From positions 1 to 59,386 of the forward strand of contig NZ_JBQHTG010000005.1 in assembly GCF_052065835.1 (NCBI RefSeq): a stretch of DNA of 59,386 nucleotides, read 5' to 3'. Of the stretch, positions 8,668 through 17,740 are shown one piece after another (the first letter of the stretch is position 1; each line of letters starts with the position of its first letter). Both the position numbers and the translations under genes were made by a program. The notes beneath the pieces were generated by a model. That model searched no databases and had not been told where the DNA came from. It was given only the letters and a program-made list of their open reading frames with translations. The stretch comes from Laedolimicola sp934402125 (GTDB lineage: Bacteria; Bacillota; Clostridia; Lachnospirales; Lachnospiraceae).

Positions 8668-9500
8668 TGCATCTCGTTCCTCCCACTCTCCTCCCCACCT
8701 GCGGCGGACTGCTCTGTCAGCGCCGGGTGAAGAATCATACTGTAATATTCATCAGAAGAAAGTGGTTCTTTGGTAACGCCAAGCAATGGCCTTTCCCTGC
8801 TAAGCTTCCTGCCGTCCGGTTCCCGGATTTCCAGAACGTCTGCGTAAAACGCCGGAAGAAATCCATGCTCCCGGCCTACACTCCGGTAGGGAATCGGGTA
8901 CCAGACCGGCTCCCCGGACTCCAGGAGCTGTTTTTTCAGCCCATCCGTGATGATGCTCACAGGCTTTCCAAAAACCGGATCCCGCAGACCGTTGCCCGTA
9001 TCCAAAAGGGCCCGGACGGTACAGGCTTTTCCCCGGTACCGGATCGTAACCGAACGGATGCTCTGCTCCTGCCTGCGCTGTCGGAATAAAGCTCTCATGC
9101 TCAGCTTCAAGATTCCATAGCTAACCAGCGTAAAAAATAAAAAAGGGTACGCAGGAAAACGCCAGGTATTCCAAAGCCAGCCGAAGATACCGCCCAGCAG
9201 GAAAGCATTCAGATACAGCAGGAAAATACTCTGCAGCAGCAGACGCCGGCTGTTCCATTTCCGGCTCACCAGCGCCATGCATGGCCCGACCGCCCCATGC
9301 AGGAGCAGCTTTCCGAGCATGCTTCTCTGCCAGCCCAGTCCGTAGAGGACACAGACCACCAGACTGCCCGCGGCGGCGGCCGCAAGCCTTCGCAGGATCC
9401 CGGAGCGCAGCTTCAGAAGCCGGTCTGTCAGCGATAGAAGCAGATAATCTGTCAGCAGATTCTCCAGGAAAAATACGTCTATGTACAGCGTATGGTACAC
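8661..9500 (-). CDS. spoIIGA: sigma-E processing peptidase SpoIIGA
   Basis: A 279-residue membrane aspartic protease that activates pro-sigma-E at the sporulation septum after the SpoIIR signal. The first ~140 residues hold about five hydrophobic segments (MYHTLYIDVFFLENLLTDYL onward). The C-terminal protease half carries the catalytic motif LLDTGNGLRDPV near residue 165. The start is GTG, with AAGG close upstream. It is followed by sigE in overlapping frame and preceded by a Spo0A-type promoter. The gene is somewhat shorter than the Bacillus protein. Confidence 0.92.
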   Translation of the reverse strand: MYHTLYIDVFFLENLLTDYLLLSLTDRLLKLRSGILRRLAAAAAGSLVVCVLYGLGWQRSMLGKLLLHGAVGPCMALVSRKWNSRRLLLQSIFLLYLNAFLLGGIFGWLWNTWRFPAYPFLFFTLVSYGILKLSMRALFRQRRQEQSIRSVTIRYRGKACTVRALLDTGNGLRDPVFGKPVSIITDGLKKQLLESGEPVWYPIPYRSVGREHGFLPAFYADVLEIREPDGRKLSRERPLLGVTKEPLSSDEYYSMILHPALTEQSAAGGEESGRNEMQC

Positions 9501-9523
9501 AGCCCACCTTCTTTCTGTCCTAC

Positions 9524-9599
9524 ATTATAGAGAAGGCGGGCTGCATAATTTGTAAATTTATGGGATTTGCAGAATGGATTTATTCTACAGGATTCGACA
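9524..9599 (-). promoter_or_regulatory. Spo0A-controlled spoIIGA-sigE promoter
   Basis: On the minus strand TGTCGAA (9593-9599), a perfect 0A box, is followed exactly ten bases later by the near-match TGTAGAA (9583-9589). Further down, TTTACA (9551-9556) and TATAAT (9524-9529) are separated by 21 bases. The Bacillus spoIIG promoter likewise uses sigma-A with over-long spacing (22 bp) and tandem 0A boxes, so this is read as the conserved Spo0A-P-dependent switch. The boxes overlap the very end of the upstream TtcA-like gene region. Confidence 0.75.
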
Positions 9600-9603
9600 G
9601 GAT

Positions 9604-10752
9604 CTAACGCTCTTGATAATCATCTAAAAAGTTATAAACCTCATCGTCCTTATGATAACCGATGACGGTTCTCAGGTTGATGTTATGGACACTCTGGAAG
9701 ATGTTGGACTCAATCACATCACTGGTGGCACGGAACTGCTTCATCAGCTCCTTCATCTCGTCACGCTTGGAGCCATGCTCTCCTCCACAGGTTGCGCAGT
9801 TCTCCGTAAAACGACAGGCGCACTGGATAAAATGAAGCTTGTGGTAATCTCTCCAGGCCTTGATGTCCTCCTCCTTGATTTTATACATGGGACGTATCAG
9901 CTCCATTCCCTCGAAATTCTTGCTGTGCAGCTTGGGCATCATGGTTTCAATCTTTCCGCTGTAGAGCATTCCCATCAGGATCGTCTCTACCACATCGTCA
10001 AAATGATGTCCCAGGGCAATCTTATTGCAGCCCAGGGCCTTTGCCTCCGCGTAGAGATTACCCCGACGCATACGGGCGCAGAGATAGCAGGGATTCCGGT
10101 CTACTCCGGCCACAATATCGAAGATCTCGCTTTCAAATACTGTCAGCGGAATTCCCAGGACTTTGGCGTTATCCTGGATAATTTTCCAGTTGTCCGCGTT
10201 ATAACCGGGGTTCATCACCAGAAAGACCAGTTCAAAGGGATATTTTCCATGGCGCTGCAACTCCTGCAGCAGCTTGGCCATCAGCATGGAATCCTTACCG
10301 CCGGAAATACAGGCGGCGATTTTATCTCCGGGCTGGATAAGCTCATATTCCTGAATCGCCTGGGTAAATTTCCGCCACAGGGGCTTTCGGAATTTTTTGA
10401 TGATACTGCGCTCGATTTCCGCCGTTTTCTCCTTCCGGGCGTCCTCCTCCTGCACAAAGCGGGCCAGCTCTATACGCAGATAGGCCCGGTATCCGCCCTC
10501 CACATTCCAGGCGTCATAGCCCTTCTGTTCCAGGTAATCCACATACTCCACACTCCGTTCTCCCGTGTGGCACAAAAGGCAGACCGGCTTGTCCTTCGGG
10601 ATTTCCTCCACGCGCTCCGGAATCTCCTTCATCGGCATACTTAAGGCTCCCGCAAAGGTACCTCTTCGGTACTCCTCCCGGGGACGCACATCCAGAATGG
10701 TCATCTCTTCGGGCGCAAGCTTCATCAGTTCTTCTATGGTAATGGTTTTCAT
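9604..10752 (-). CDS. rhodanese-TtcA fusion protein (tRNA thiolation-type)
   Basis: A 382-residue two-domain protein. Residues 1-100 are a rhodanese domain with the active-site loop LLCHTGERS (the cysteine carries persulfide sulfur). Residues 125-380 are a TtcA-like PP-loop ATPase with CISGGKDSMLMAKLL, the CYLCARMRRG cysteine pair, GHHFDDVVETILMGMLYSG and further cysteines (CACRFTENCATCGGEHG) that could hold an iron-sulfur cluster. TtcA 2-thiolates cytidine 32 of tRNA. The fused rhodanese could deliver sulfur directly, which is inference. It lies between ftsZ and spoIIGA; a hairpin terminator separates it from ftsZ. Confidence 0.85.
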   Translation of the reverse strand: MKTITIEELMKLAPEEMTILDVRPREEYRRGTFAGALSMPMKEIPERVEEIPKDKPVCLLCHTGERSVEYVDYLEQKGYDAWNVEGGYRAYLRIELARFVQEEDARKEKTAEIERSIIKKFRKPLWRKFTQAIQEYELIQPGDKIAACISGGKDSMLMAKLLQELQRHGKYPFELVFLVMNPGYNADNWKIIQDNAKVLGIPLTVFESEIFDIVAGVDRNPCYLCARMRRGNLYAEAKALGCNKIALGHHFDDVVETILMGMLYSGKIETMMPKLHSKNFEGMELIRPMYKIKEEDIKAWRDYHKLHFIQCACRFTENCATCGGEHGSKRDEMKELMKQFRATSDVIESNIFQSVHNINLRTVIGYHKDDEVYNFLDDYQER

Positions 10753-10766
10753 ACGGTTCCTCCAAG

Positions 10767-10802
10767 GAAAAGGGCTGTCCGCACCACTGCGTCAGCCCCT
10801 TT
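10767..10802 (-). terminator. Rho-independent terminator after ftsZ
   Basis: GGGCTG and CAGCCC arms (10772-10777 and 10793-10798) enclose an inner CGCA/TGCG pairing, flanked by a T-run in both directions. It ends the division operon transcript. It lies just upstream of the rhodanese-TtcA start. Confidence 0.7.
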
Positions 10803-10811
10803 TTTCTCTGA

Positions 10812-11981
10812 TTATTTATTTCTCTGTAAAAACTCCGGAATCTTAATCTCTGTTTCCGGAACCCGGCTCTCGGGACGCTTCGGCATATTCAGACCCGGCA
10901 GGGGCTTGAATACCGGCGGCTCCGCAGCAGTCTGCGCTGCGCTCTGTCCGTTGGAATCAAAGGACGGCTTCGCCGCTGTGGCCGGCATCTTTCCAAAGCT
11001 GCTGCTCTTCGGCAGAACCTTGGTGCTGCTGTTCTCATCCAGTCCGGTCGCAATGACGGTAATGGTGGCTTCATCGGTGTATGTATCATCATACATCGCA
11101 CCAAAGATAATATTGGCATCGTCGCCTGCCAGATCCTGCACATAGCTTGCAGCGTCGTTGGCATCCATCAGGGAAATGTCTCCGGAAATATTGATGATGA
11201 CATGGGAAGCGCCCACAATAGTGGTCTCCAGAAGCGGGCTGGCAACTGCCTGCTTTACTGCGTCCAGAGCCTTGTCATCGCCCTTACCGGAACCAATACC
11301 GATATGCGCGATACCCTTGTCTGTCATAACGGTCTGCACATCCGCGAAGTCCAGATTGATCAGGGCCGGCAGGTTAATCAGATCTGTGATTCCCTGTACC
11401 GCCTGCTGCAGGACCTCATCGGCCTTCTTCAGCGCGTCCGGCATGGTAGTGCGGCGATCTACGATCTCCAGCAGCTTATCGTTGGGGATCACGATCAGAG
11501 TATCCACGCTCTCCTTCAGCTTCTGAATTCCTGTCATCGCATTCTGCATCCGTACTTTATTCTCAAAACGGAAGGGCTTCGTCACAACGCCGACTGTCAG
11601 GATACCCATATCCTTGGCCAGCTTGGCGATCACCGGTGCTCCGCCGGTTCCGGTACCGCCGCCCATACCGCAGGTAACAAATACCATATCCGCGCCCTGG
11701 ATGGCTTCCTTGATCTCCTCGATGCTCTCCTCGGCAGCCTTTTCACCGATCTCCGGCTTGGCTCCCGCGCCCAGTCCCTTGGTCAGCTTCTCACCGATCT
11801 GAATGGCACGCTCTGCCTTACAGAACTGCAGAGCCTGCTTGTCCGTATTTACTCCCACAAACTCTACGCCTGCAATCTGCTCATCTATCATCCGGTTTAC
11901 TGCATTATTTCCGGCACCGCCGACTCCAATTACAATAATTCTGGCTGCGGCTTCTGCATCGTTCATCATAATCTCAAGCAA
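10812..11981 (-). CDS. ftsZ: cell division protein FtsZ
   Basis: A 389-residue tubulin-like GTPase that forms the division ring. The nucleotide motifs are IGVGGAGNNAVNRM near residue 20, the tubulin signature GGGTGTGGAPV near residue 105, and NLDFADV further on. The C-terminal peptide IPEFLQRNK is the conserved tail that binds FtsA, SepF and other partners. A TTG start at 11981 is chosen because AGGAGG lies eight bases upstream; the next in-frame ATGs lie 12 and 15 bases later and are too far from it. It has its own sigma-A promoter and is followed by a terminator. Confidence 0.98.
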   Translation of the reverse strand: MLEIMMNDAEAAARIIVIGVGGAGNNAVNRMIDEQIAGVEFVGVNTDKQALQFCKAERAIQIGEKLTKGLGAGAKPEIGEKAAEESIEEIKEAIQGADMVFVTCGMGGGTGTGGAPVIAKLAKDMGILTVGVVTKPFRFENKVRMQNAMTGIQKLKESVDTLIVIPNDKLLEIVDRRTTMPDALKKADEVLQQAVQGITDLINLPALINLDFADVQTVMTDKGIAHIGIGSGKGDDKALDAVKQAVASPLLETTIVGASHVIINISGDISLMDANDAASYVQDLAGDDANIIFGAMYDDTYTDEATITVIATGLDENSSTKVLPKSSSFGKMPATAAKPSFDSNGQSAAQTAAEPPVFKPLPGLNMPKRPESRVPETEIKIPEFLQRNK

Positions 11982-12063
11982 AATATTGCCCTCCTATTTC
12001 CCTCTATTATTCTCATAAATCATACCCGAAGGCAGAGAACTTCCAATTTTTCTCATACCACAT

Positions 12064-12092
12064 ATGATAACTTTTTTCCAGAAATTTATCAA
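12064..12092 (-). promoter_or_regulatory. sigma-A promoter of ftsZ
   Basis: TTGATA (12087-12092), a 17-base spacer and TATCAT (12064-12069) read on the minus strand upstream of ftsZ. This gives a leader of about 75 bases ending in AGGAGG. It would let ftsZ be expressed apart from the rest of the cluster. Confidence 0.7.
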
Positions 12093-12132
12093 CCCTATTT
12101 ATAACATTTCCAAAATTATTTTTTTCTATACG

Positions 12133-12897
12133 CTATTCCCCGGAACTGTCCTTCTCGAAGCTGATAAATTTGGAATCTGAGGTATAATTTTCCATACGCA
12201 GGGTTCCGGACAGCCCTTCCAAATCGCTGTACAGCTCGTGGAGCCGTCCCACCTTATCCTCCAGATTGTCCCCGCTTCCCAGAGCTACCTTCACATCGGC
12301 AAAATACAGGGTCAGGCTCAAATCCCTGCCAAATTCAATTTTGTCCGGACTCAGCTCGTATTTCTTCAGAAGCTGGGTGATATTTAAGATACGGCTGAAA
12401 ATCTTGTCGTCCTCCACCTGAAGCTTCTGATACAGGGCCAGGGAGCTGAACTTCACGCCGGAGATACAGGGAATTCCCTCCTTGACGTCTGCAGAGCTTT
12501 CCACCACCACGCCGTCCTTGTCAAAATAAAAATGGGAGCCCATATAGGTCACGTAGCCGATAACGCTTTTCTCGTAGACACGGATTTTCACGCTGCCCGG
12601 TCCCTTCAGACTCACCTCAATCTTATCGATAAAGGGAATCTCTTCCTTGTTAAAATACTTATATTTCAGATAGAGATACAGGGAATTCTGGCTATAGCGA
12701 TCTGTAATGATCCGGTCCCTGATCTCCTGCTCACTGTAGAAGCTGTTGCCGGTAATCTCCACCTTACGGATTTTGAACAGGCTGATAAGGCCCACTGCCG
12801 CCAATGCCAGCAGCAGAAAAATCACCAGCGCCGCCAGAAAACCTTTCCCTCTCCGTTTCCGTTTTTTTATCTGTTTCCGTTCCTGAAATTTTTCCAT
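12133..12897 (-). CDS. ftsQ: cell division protein FtsQ/DivIB
   Basis: A 254-residue bitopic membrane protein of the divisome. A basic cytoplasmic start (KKRKRRGKGF) leads to one transmembrane segment at about residues 20-42, then a POTRA domain starting FKIRKVEITGNSFYSEQEIR. The beta domain follows (VYEKSVIGYVTYMGSHFYFD). It works with FtsL and other divisome proteins to control septal cell-wall synthesis. It starts 25 bases after murA ends. Confidence 0.9.
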   Translation of the reverse strand: MEKFQERKQIKKRKRRGKGFLAALVIFLLLALAAVGLISLFKIRKVEITGNSFYSEQEIRDRIITDRYSQNSLYLYLKYKYFNKEEIPFIDKIEVSLKGPGSVKIRVYEKSVIGYVTYMGSHFYFDKDGVVVESSADVKEGIPCISGVKFSSLALYQKLQVEDDKIFSRILNITQLLKKYELSPDKIEFGRDLSLTLYFADVKVALGSGDNLEDKVGRLHELYSDLEGLSGTLRMENYTSDSKFISFEKDSSGE

Positions 12898-12922
12898 GCC
12901 GCTCCTTCTGCTCCGTTTCTGT

Positions 12923-14164
12923 CTAGTATATCATAACTCCCAGCTTCTGCAAATCCCCGATTATGTTTTCATAGCCCCGGGCAATGTAAGGATATCCGAA
13001 AATCCGGCTCCTGCCCTCTGCCGCAGCCGCTGCGATACAGAGAGCCGCGCCGCCCCTGAGCTCCCGGGCCTCCATTACCGCTCCCAAAAGCATTCTTCCC
13101 CTGACCTCGGCCTCCTGTCCTGTAAGCCGAATCTCCGCCCCCATTTTTCGAAGCTCCTCCACAATTTTAAACCTGGCCTCAAAAACCTGTTCCCGGATCC
13201 GGCTCTTTCCGGGCAGACCTGCCAGCGCGCCCAGAAGGGGCGACTGCAAATCCGTCGGAAATCCCGGATAGGGAGCCGTCGTCACCTCTAGCCCGCATTC
13301 CTTTCTCTCTTGCCGCCTAAGAAGCACCGTTTTTTCCTCTATCCGGCTCTCTGTCCCCAGGGCTGCAAGAACCGGCCACAGGCTTTGCAGCTGCCCGGCC
13401 GGCGTTTCTCTCAGGCAGATTTCTCCGCCTGCAGCCGCCAGAAGCAGCATATAGGTTCCCGCCACAATCCGGTCTGCCATGACCGGAAATACCGTATCAT
13501 GAAGGGGCTGCCCGCCCTTTACCACAATCCGCCCGGTTCCCTCTCCGCGGATACCGGCGCCCATGCTTCGCAGAAACCGGCAGAGCTCACAGATTTCCGG
13601 CTCCCGGGCCGCATTTTCAAGAATGGTCTCCCCCTCGGCCTTTACCGCCAGCAATAGTACATTTTCCGTAGCTCCCACACTGGGGAAGGAAAGCCGGATC
13701 CTGGCTCCCACCGGCTTTCTGCAGACTGCGTGAATTCCATTTTCTTCCAGTCTAATTTCCGCTCCCAGCTGCTCCAGAGCCTTTTTATGGAGATCGATCG
13801 GACGTTCCCCGATGACACAGCCTCCCGGATAGGGCAAAAAGACCTCGCCCACCCGTCCCAGAAGACTTCCCAGCAGCATGACGGAAGAGCGCATTTTCGC
13901 CGCGTAACCCGTTTCTGCCTGCAAAGGATATACCTGCCCGGCATCCACGATAAGCTTCCTGCCCTCCCGCCGGATTTTGCATCCACAGCCCCGCAGCAGC
14001 TCCAGCATGGCCTCCACGTCCGTAATATCCGGACTGTTTTCTACTACGGTTACGCCTCTGTGCAGCAACGCGCCGGACAGAATCGGAAGCACCGCATTTT
14101 TAGATCCCTGTATCCGCACCTCTCCCTGCAAGGGCCGGCCGCCCTCAATGTCCAGATAATCCAT
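12923..14164 (-). CDS. murA: UDP-N-acetylglucosamine 1-carboxyvinyltransferase (MurA)
   Basis: A 413-residue enolpyruvyl transferase doing the first committed step of peptidoglycan synthesis in the cytoplasm. The N-terminus DIEGGRPLQGEVRIQGSKNA and the catalytic loop PGGCVIGERPIDLH (Cys, target of fosfomycin) are intact, as are the substrate residues FPTDLQ. The ATG at 14164 is chosen because AGGGGAG lies five bases upstream; a longer frame reaches back into ftsW but lacks a site. A murA copy between ftsW and ftsQ, where Bacillus has murG and murB, is common in Clostridia. Clostridia often carry a second murA elsewhere. Confidence 0.93.
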   Translation of the reverse strand: MDYLDIEGGRPLQGEVRIQGSKNAVLPILSGALLHRGVTVVENSPDITDVEAMLELLRGCGCKIRREGRKLIVDAGQVYPLQAETGYAAKMRSSVMLLGSLLGRVGEVFLPYPGGCVIGERPIDLHKKALEQLGAEIRLEENGIHAVCRKPVGARIRLSFPSVGATENVLLLAVKAEGETILENAAREPEICELCRFLRSMGAGIRGEGTGRIVVKGGQPLHDTVFPVMADRIVAGTYMLLLAAAGGEICLRETPAGQLQSLWPVLAALGTESRIEEKTVLLRRQERKECGLEVTTAPYPGFPTDLQSPLLGALAGLPGKSRIREQVFEARFKIVEELRKMGAEIRLTGQEAEVRGRMLLGAVMEARELRGGAALCIAAAAAEGRSRIFGYPYIARGYENIIGDLQKLGVMIY

Positions 14165-14192
14165 ATCTTCTCCCCTAAGTCCGGCTATACCT

Positions 14193-15323
14193 TCAGCATA
14201 TGCCATTCTCCCGGTGAACGTGACTGCGGGACACATTCAGGGCCAGACCCATTTCCGCCAGGAGAAATAAGACAGAGGTGCCCCCATAGCTGACAAAGGG
14301 CAGCGTAATGCCGGTGTTGGGAATGGCATTGGTCACCACCGCAATATTCAGAATCACCTGAATCAAGATATGCCCCATCATTCCGGTCACCAGCAGTCCT
14401 CCGAACAAATCCCGCGCGTGGAGGGCTATGATAAAAAGCCGCCAGATCAGCAGGACAAACAGAGAAATCAAAAGAACCGCCCCCGTCAGCCCAAGCTCCT
14501 CGCAGACAATGGAAAAAATCATATCGTTCTGGGCCTCCGGTACAAAGCCCAGCTTCTGCAGGCTTCCGCCAAAGCCCACGCCGAACAGGCCTCCGGATCC
14601 GATGGCGTAAAGTCCCTGCATGGTCTGATACCCCTTTTCGTAGGCCTCCGGGTTCCGCCAGATAGCCAGACGCTCCAGACGGTAGGATTCCAGGCTCAGA
14701 AACACCGCCAGAAACCCTGCCCCGCCTGCGCCGATGAGGATAAACCGGAGATATCCGGGGCTGGCCACAAAAATCAGGATTACCGCAATTCCCATAATAA
14801 TAATCGCCGTACTCAGGTTGTTGGTACCCACCAGCCCCACCAGAGGCAGAGCCGGCAATATCACCACAAACATCTGCCGGAGGGTTACGGGCTTTTTCGT
14901 CCGGTTGCTGATCAACCGGGCCAACAACACGATAACCGCCACCTTGGCAAACTCCGAGGGCTGAAAGGACAGCGGCCCCACCGACAGCCAGCGCCTGGAT
15001 CCGTTATATTCATCTCCAAACGCCAGAACTGCCGCCTGAAGTCCCAGGGAAATCAGATAACCGGGCACTGCCAGACGCTCCCACCGATGGTAATCCACGC
15101 AGGATACTCCATACATGACTGCCAACCCCAGAGAAGTAGCCCACAGCTGCTTCTTCAGGTAATAGGCCGGATCTGCAAACTTCACCTGCCCGTTCCAGGA
15201 GCTGGTGCTGTAAAGCACAACAAGTCCGAACCCCGCCAGAATCAGCACCGTAAGCCCCAGACCGTAATCCGGAGCGCCGCTCCTGTGCTTCTTCTTTTTT
15301 CCGGCGGAATCCGGACCTGTCAT
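14193..15323 (-). CDS. ftsW: SEDS peptidoglycan glycosyltransferase FtsW
   Basis: A 376-residue polytopic protein with about ten membrane segments. SEDS hallmarks are GSRRWLSVGPLSFQPSEFAK near residue 110 and PFVSYGGTSVLFLLAEMGLA near the end. It polymerises lipid II at the septum together with a class B PBP. It lies between murD and murA in the cell-wall cluster. SpoVE is the sporulation paralogue in Bacillus, and this protein may serve that role too. Confidence 0.92.
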   Translation of the reverse strand: MTGPDSAGKKKKHRSGAPDYGLGLTVLILAGFGLVVLYSTSSWNGQVKFADPAYYLKKQLWATSLGLAVMYGVSCVDYHRWERLAVPGYLISLGLQAAVLAFGDEYNGSRRWLSVGPLSFQPSEFAKVAVIVLLARLISNRTKKPVTLRQMFVVILPALPLVGLVGTNNLSTAIIIMGIAVILIFVASPGYLRFILIGAGGAGFLAVFLSLESYRLERLAIWRNPEAYEKGYQTMQGLYAIGSGGLFGVGFGGSLQKLGFVPEAQNDMIFSIVCEELGLTGAVLLISLFVLLIWRLFIIALHARDLFGGLLVTGMMGHILIQVILNIAVVTNAIPNTGITLPFVSYGGTSVLFLLAEMGLALNVSRSHVHRENGIC

Positions 15324-15375
15324 ATACCCTCCGTCCCGGGGCCTCGCCCCTTGCTTTGCTTCGCAGGGCGCTTCC

Positions 15376-16734
15376 TTATTCCGGAAGCGCGCGGACGTAA
15401 TCTTTAAACATTCTTCCTCTCTGTTCGTAATTGTCGAACATTCCCCAGCTTGCGCAGGCAGGGGAAAGCAAAACCGCGTCGCCGCTCTCTGCCTTTTCGG
15501 CGCATACCTCTACCGCTTCCTTCAGGCTTCCGGTAAATACAATCTTCGTAAATCCATGCTTCTTCGCTGTCTCGGCAATCTGATTGGCCGTCTGTCCCAG
15601 CAGCACCAGCCATTTCACCTTATCTCCAAAGCATTCAATCCAATCGTCAAAGCTGACGTGCTTATCGTAGCCGCCGCCGATCACAATGGTAGGACGGTTC
15701 ATGGCCTGCACTGCCTTGATGGACGCGTCGGTATTGGTTCCCTTGGAATCGTTGTAATAGGCCACGCCCTTCTTCTCTGCCACGAACTCAATCCGGTGCT
15801 CTACGGCCGTAAAGCGAATCACCGTCTCCCGGATATAGGGAAGTGGAACTCCCATCGCTGCTGCAATGGCCACTGCTGCCATGACATTTTCATAGTTATG
15901 GGTTCCCAGAAGCTTCAGCTCGCTGACGTCGCAGATCTTCGTCCTCACAGACTCATCTTTGTATACGATCGCCGTTCCGTCCATATATACGCCCTGATCC
16001 AGTATATGCTCCCGGCTGAAATACAGAACCGAAGCCTTACAATTCTCCCCGAAGCGTCTCGTCTCCTCATCGTCATAATTCAGCACGCAGGTATCCTCTG
16101 CCGTCTGATTTTCCGCGATCTTTTCCTTGGTTTCGATATAGCACTTCATGGTGTGATGGCGGTTCAGGTGATCCGGCGTAATATTCAGAATCGCGCTGAC
16201 CTTCGGATGGAAGCTCTCAATGGTTTCCAGCTGAAAGCTGCTGATCTCCGCAGCCGTCACGCTGTTCTCTGTCATTTTCAGGGCCTCCGCCGTGTAAGCG
16301 GTTCCGATATTGCCTACCACAAAAACCTCCGGATAATAGCTCTTGAAAATCTCTCCTACCAGCGTTGTCGTTGTAGTTTTTCCGTTTGTTCCGGTAATTG
16401 CCGCAATTCTGCCCTTTCCAAAATGATAAGCCAGTTCCACCTCGCCCCAGATGGCAGCGCCATTCTTCCGAAGCTCCTCCACCAGCGGCAGATCCACCGG
16501 TACGCCAGGGCTTAATATTACCAGCTCCGTCTCTTTTTTCAGCTGTTCCGGAAGTTCTCCCAGAACAATAGCGCACTTGCTGCCCTCGGGCAGTCTGCCC
16601 CGCACAGTCTCCTCTGTCAGCTTTTCATTGCTGTCATAAAGGGTGGGAGCCGCGCCCGCTGCCTCCAGAAGCTTCACTGCTCCGATGCCGCTGACACCGC
16701 TTCCGATTACCAGAATCTTTTTATCCTTAATCAT
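15376..16734 (-). CDS. murD: UDP-N-acetylmuramoyl-L-alanine--D-glutamate ligase (MurD)
   Basis: A 452-residue Mur ligase adding D-glutamate to UDP-MurNAc-L-Ala with ATP. The Rossmann-like N-terminus KKILVIGSGVSGIGAVKLLE, the ATP loop ITGTNGKTTTTTLVGEIF near residue 115, the NITPDHLNRH segment and the C-terminal domain (YYNDSKGTNTDASIKAVQA) are intact. It follows mraY by 12 bases. Confidence 0.96.
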   Translation of the reverse strand: MIKDKKILVIGSGVSGIGAVKLLEAAGAAPTLYDSNEKLTEETVRGRLPEGSKCAIVLGELPEQLKKETELVILSPGVPVDLPLVEELRKNGAAIWGEVELAYHFGKGRIAAITGTNGKTTTTTLVGEIFKSYYPEVFVVGNIGTAYTAEALKMTENSVTAAEISSFQLETIESFHPKVSAILNITPDHLNRHHTMKCYIETKEKIAENQTAEDTCVLNYDDEETRRFGENCKASVLYFSREHILDQGVYMDGTAIVYKDESVRTKICDVSELKLLGTHNYENVMAAVAIAAAMGVPLPYIRETVIRFTAVEHRIEFVAEKKGVAYYNDSKGTNTDASIKAVQAMNRPTIVIGGGYDKHVSFDDWIECFGDKVKWLVLLGQTANQIAETAKKHGFTKIVFTGSLKEAVEVCAEKAESGDAVLLSPACASWGMFDNYEQRGRMFKDYVRALPE

Positions 16735-16746
16735 GTCTTTTCCTCC

Positions 16747-17706
16747 TTAAAGCGCCAGCAATCCAATCAAACATAATAACGCCGTCACGATGGAAAATAC
16801 TGCCACGACTCTGGTCTCCGACCAGCCGCCCAGCTCAAAATGATGATGAATCGGCGCCATACGGAAGATTCGCTTTCCGCCGGTTTTCTTGAAATACGTT
16901 ACCTGAATCATAACGGAGAGAATCTCCACCCAGTAAATCAAAGCTACAATCAGAATAAAGATCGGCATATCCATCATGTAGGCCGTTGCCGCCACAAAAC
17001 CGCCCAGAGCCAGGGATCCTGTATCGCCCATAAAGACGCTGGCCGGAAATACATTAAACAGCAGGAATCCCATCAGGCTTCCTACCACTGCACAGGTAAT
17101 CGGATGGATGCCGCTTCCGGTACCCACTGCCACCACCGTAAAGAACACGGCAATCAGAACCGTCACACTGGCAGCCAGGCCGTCCAGACCGTCGGTAAAA
17201 TTGGCTCCGTTAACCGTTCCGATGATCGCCAGAAAAGCCACCGGAATAGCAAGCCAGCCCAAATGCAGATAGTGACCCGGCCAGAAGGGGATCAGCATGG
17301 CCATATCGCCGCCGGTCATTTTATAATAATAAAAGACAAATACGCCGGTCACCAGAAACTGGCCAAACATCTTCTGTCCCGGAGTCAGACCCTCCGAGCG
17401 GTGAAGCATAATCTTGATATAGTCGTCCAGAAAACCGATAATCCCAAAGCCAACGGTCACAAAGAGAATGGGAATAATCTTCGGATAGTCCTTCGCGTAA
17501 ATCAGGGCTGTCACAATAATCGCAGCCAGAATCATCACGCCGCCCATGGTCGGCGTACCCGTCTTCTTTAAGTGGCTCTTAGGTCCCTCCTCACGCTCTG
17601 TCTGGCCGAATTTCATCCGGCGGAGCAACGGAATCACCACCGGACCCAGCGCCGCACTGATGACAAAGGAAATCAAAACCGGAAATATCAGTGTTTTTAC
17701 ATCCAT
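16747..17706 (-). CDS. mraY: phospho-N-acetylmuramoyl-pentapeptide transferase (MraY)
   Basis: A 319-residue integral membrane enzyme making lipid I from UDP-MurNAc-pentapeptide and undecaprenyl phosphate. Family motifs are GTPTMGGVMIL near residue 50, FLDDYIKI near 90, NFTDGLDGLA near 167, VFMGDTGSLALGG near 223 and the histidine-rich MAPIHHHFELGGWSE near 283. About ten membrane segments are visible. It lies between the second PBP gene and murD. Confidence 0.97.
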   Translation of the reverse strand: MDVKTLIFPVLISFVISAALGPVVIPLLRRMKFGQTEREEGPKSHLKKTGTPTMGGVMILAAIIVTALIYAKDYPKIIPILFVTVGFGIIGFLDDYIKIMLHRSEGLTPGQKMFGQFLVTGVFVFYYYKMTGGDMAMLIPFWPGHYLHLGWLAIPVAFLAIIGTVNGANFTDGLDGLAASVTVLIAVFFTVVAVGTGSGIHPITCAVVGSLMGFLLFNVFPASVFMGDTGSLALGGFVAATAYMMDMPIFILIVALIYWVEILSVMIQVTYFKKTGGKRIFRMAPIHHHFELGGWSETRVVAVFSIVTALLCLIGLLAL

Positions 17707-17740
17707 AACTTTTTTCTACCTCTCATATCCTTTTCTTAAG

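Noticed and set aside
13730..14293. Plus-strand frame opposite murA and ftsW
   Set aside because: It is antisense to conserved cell-wall genes and has no recognisable domain.
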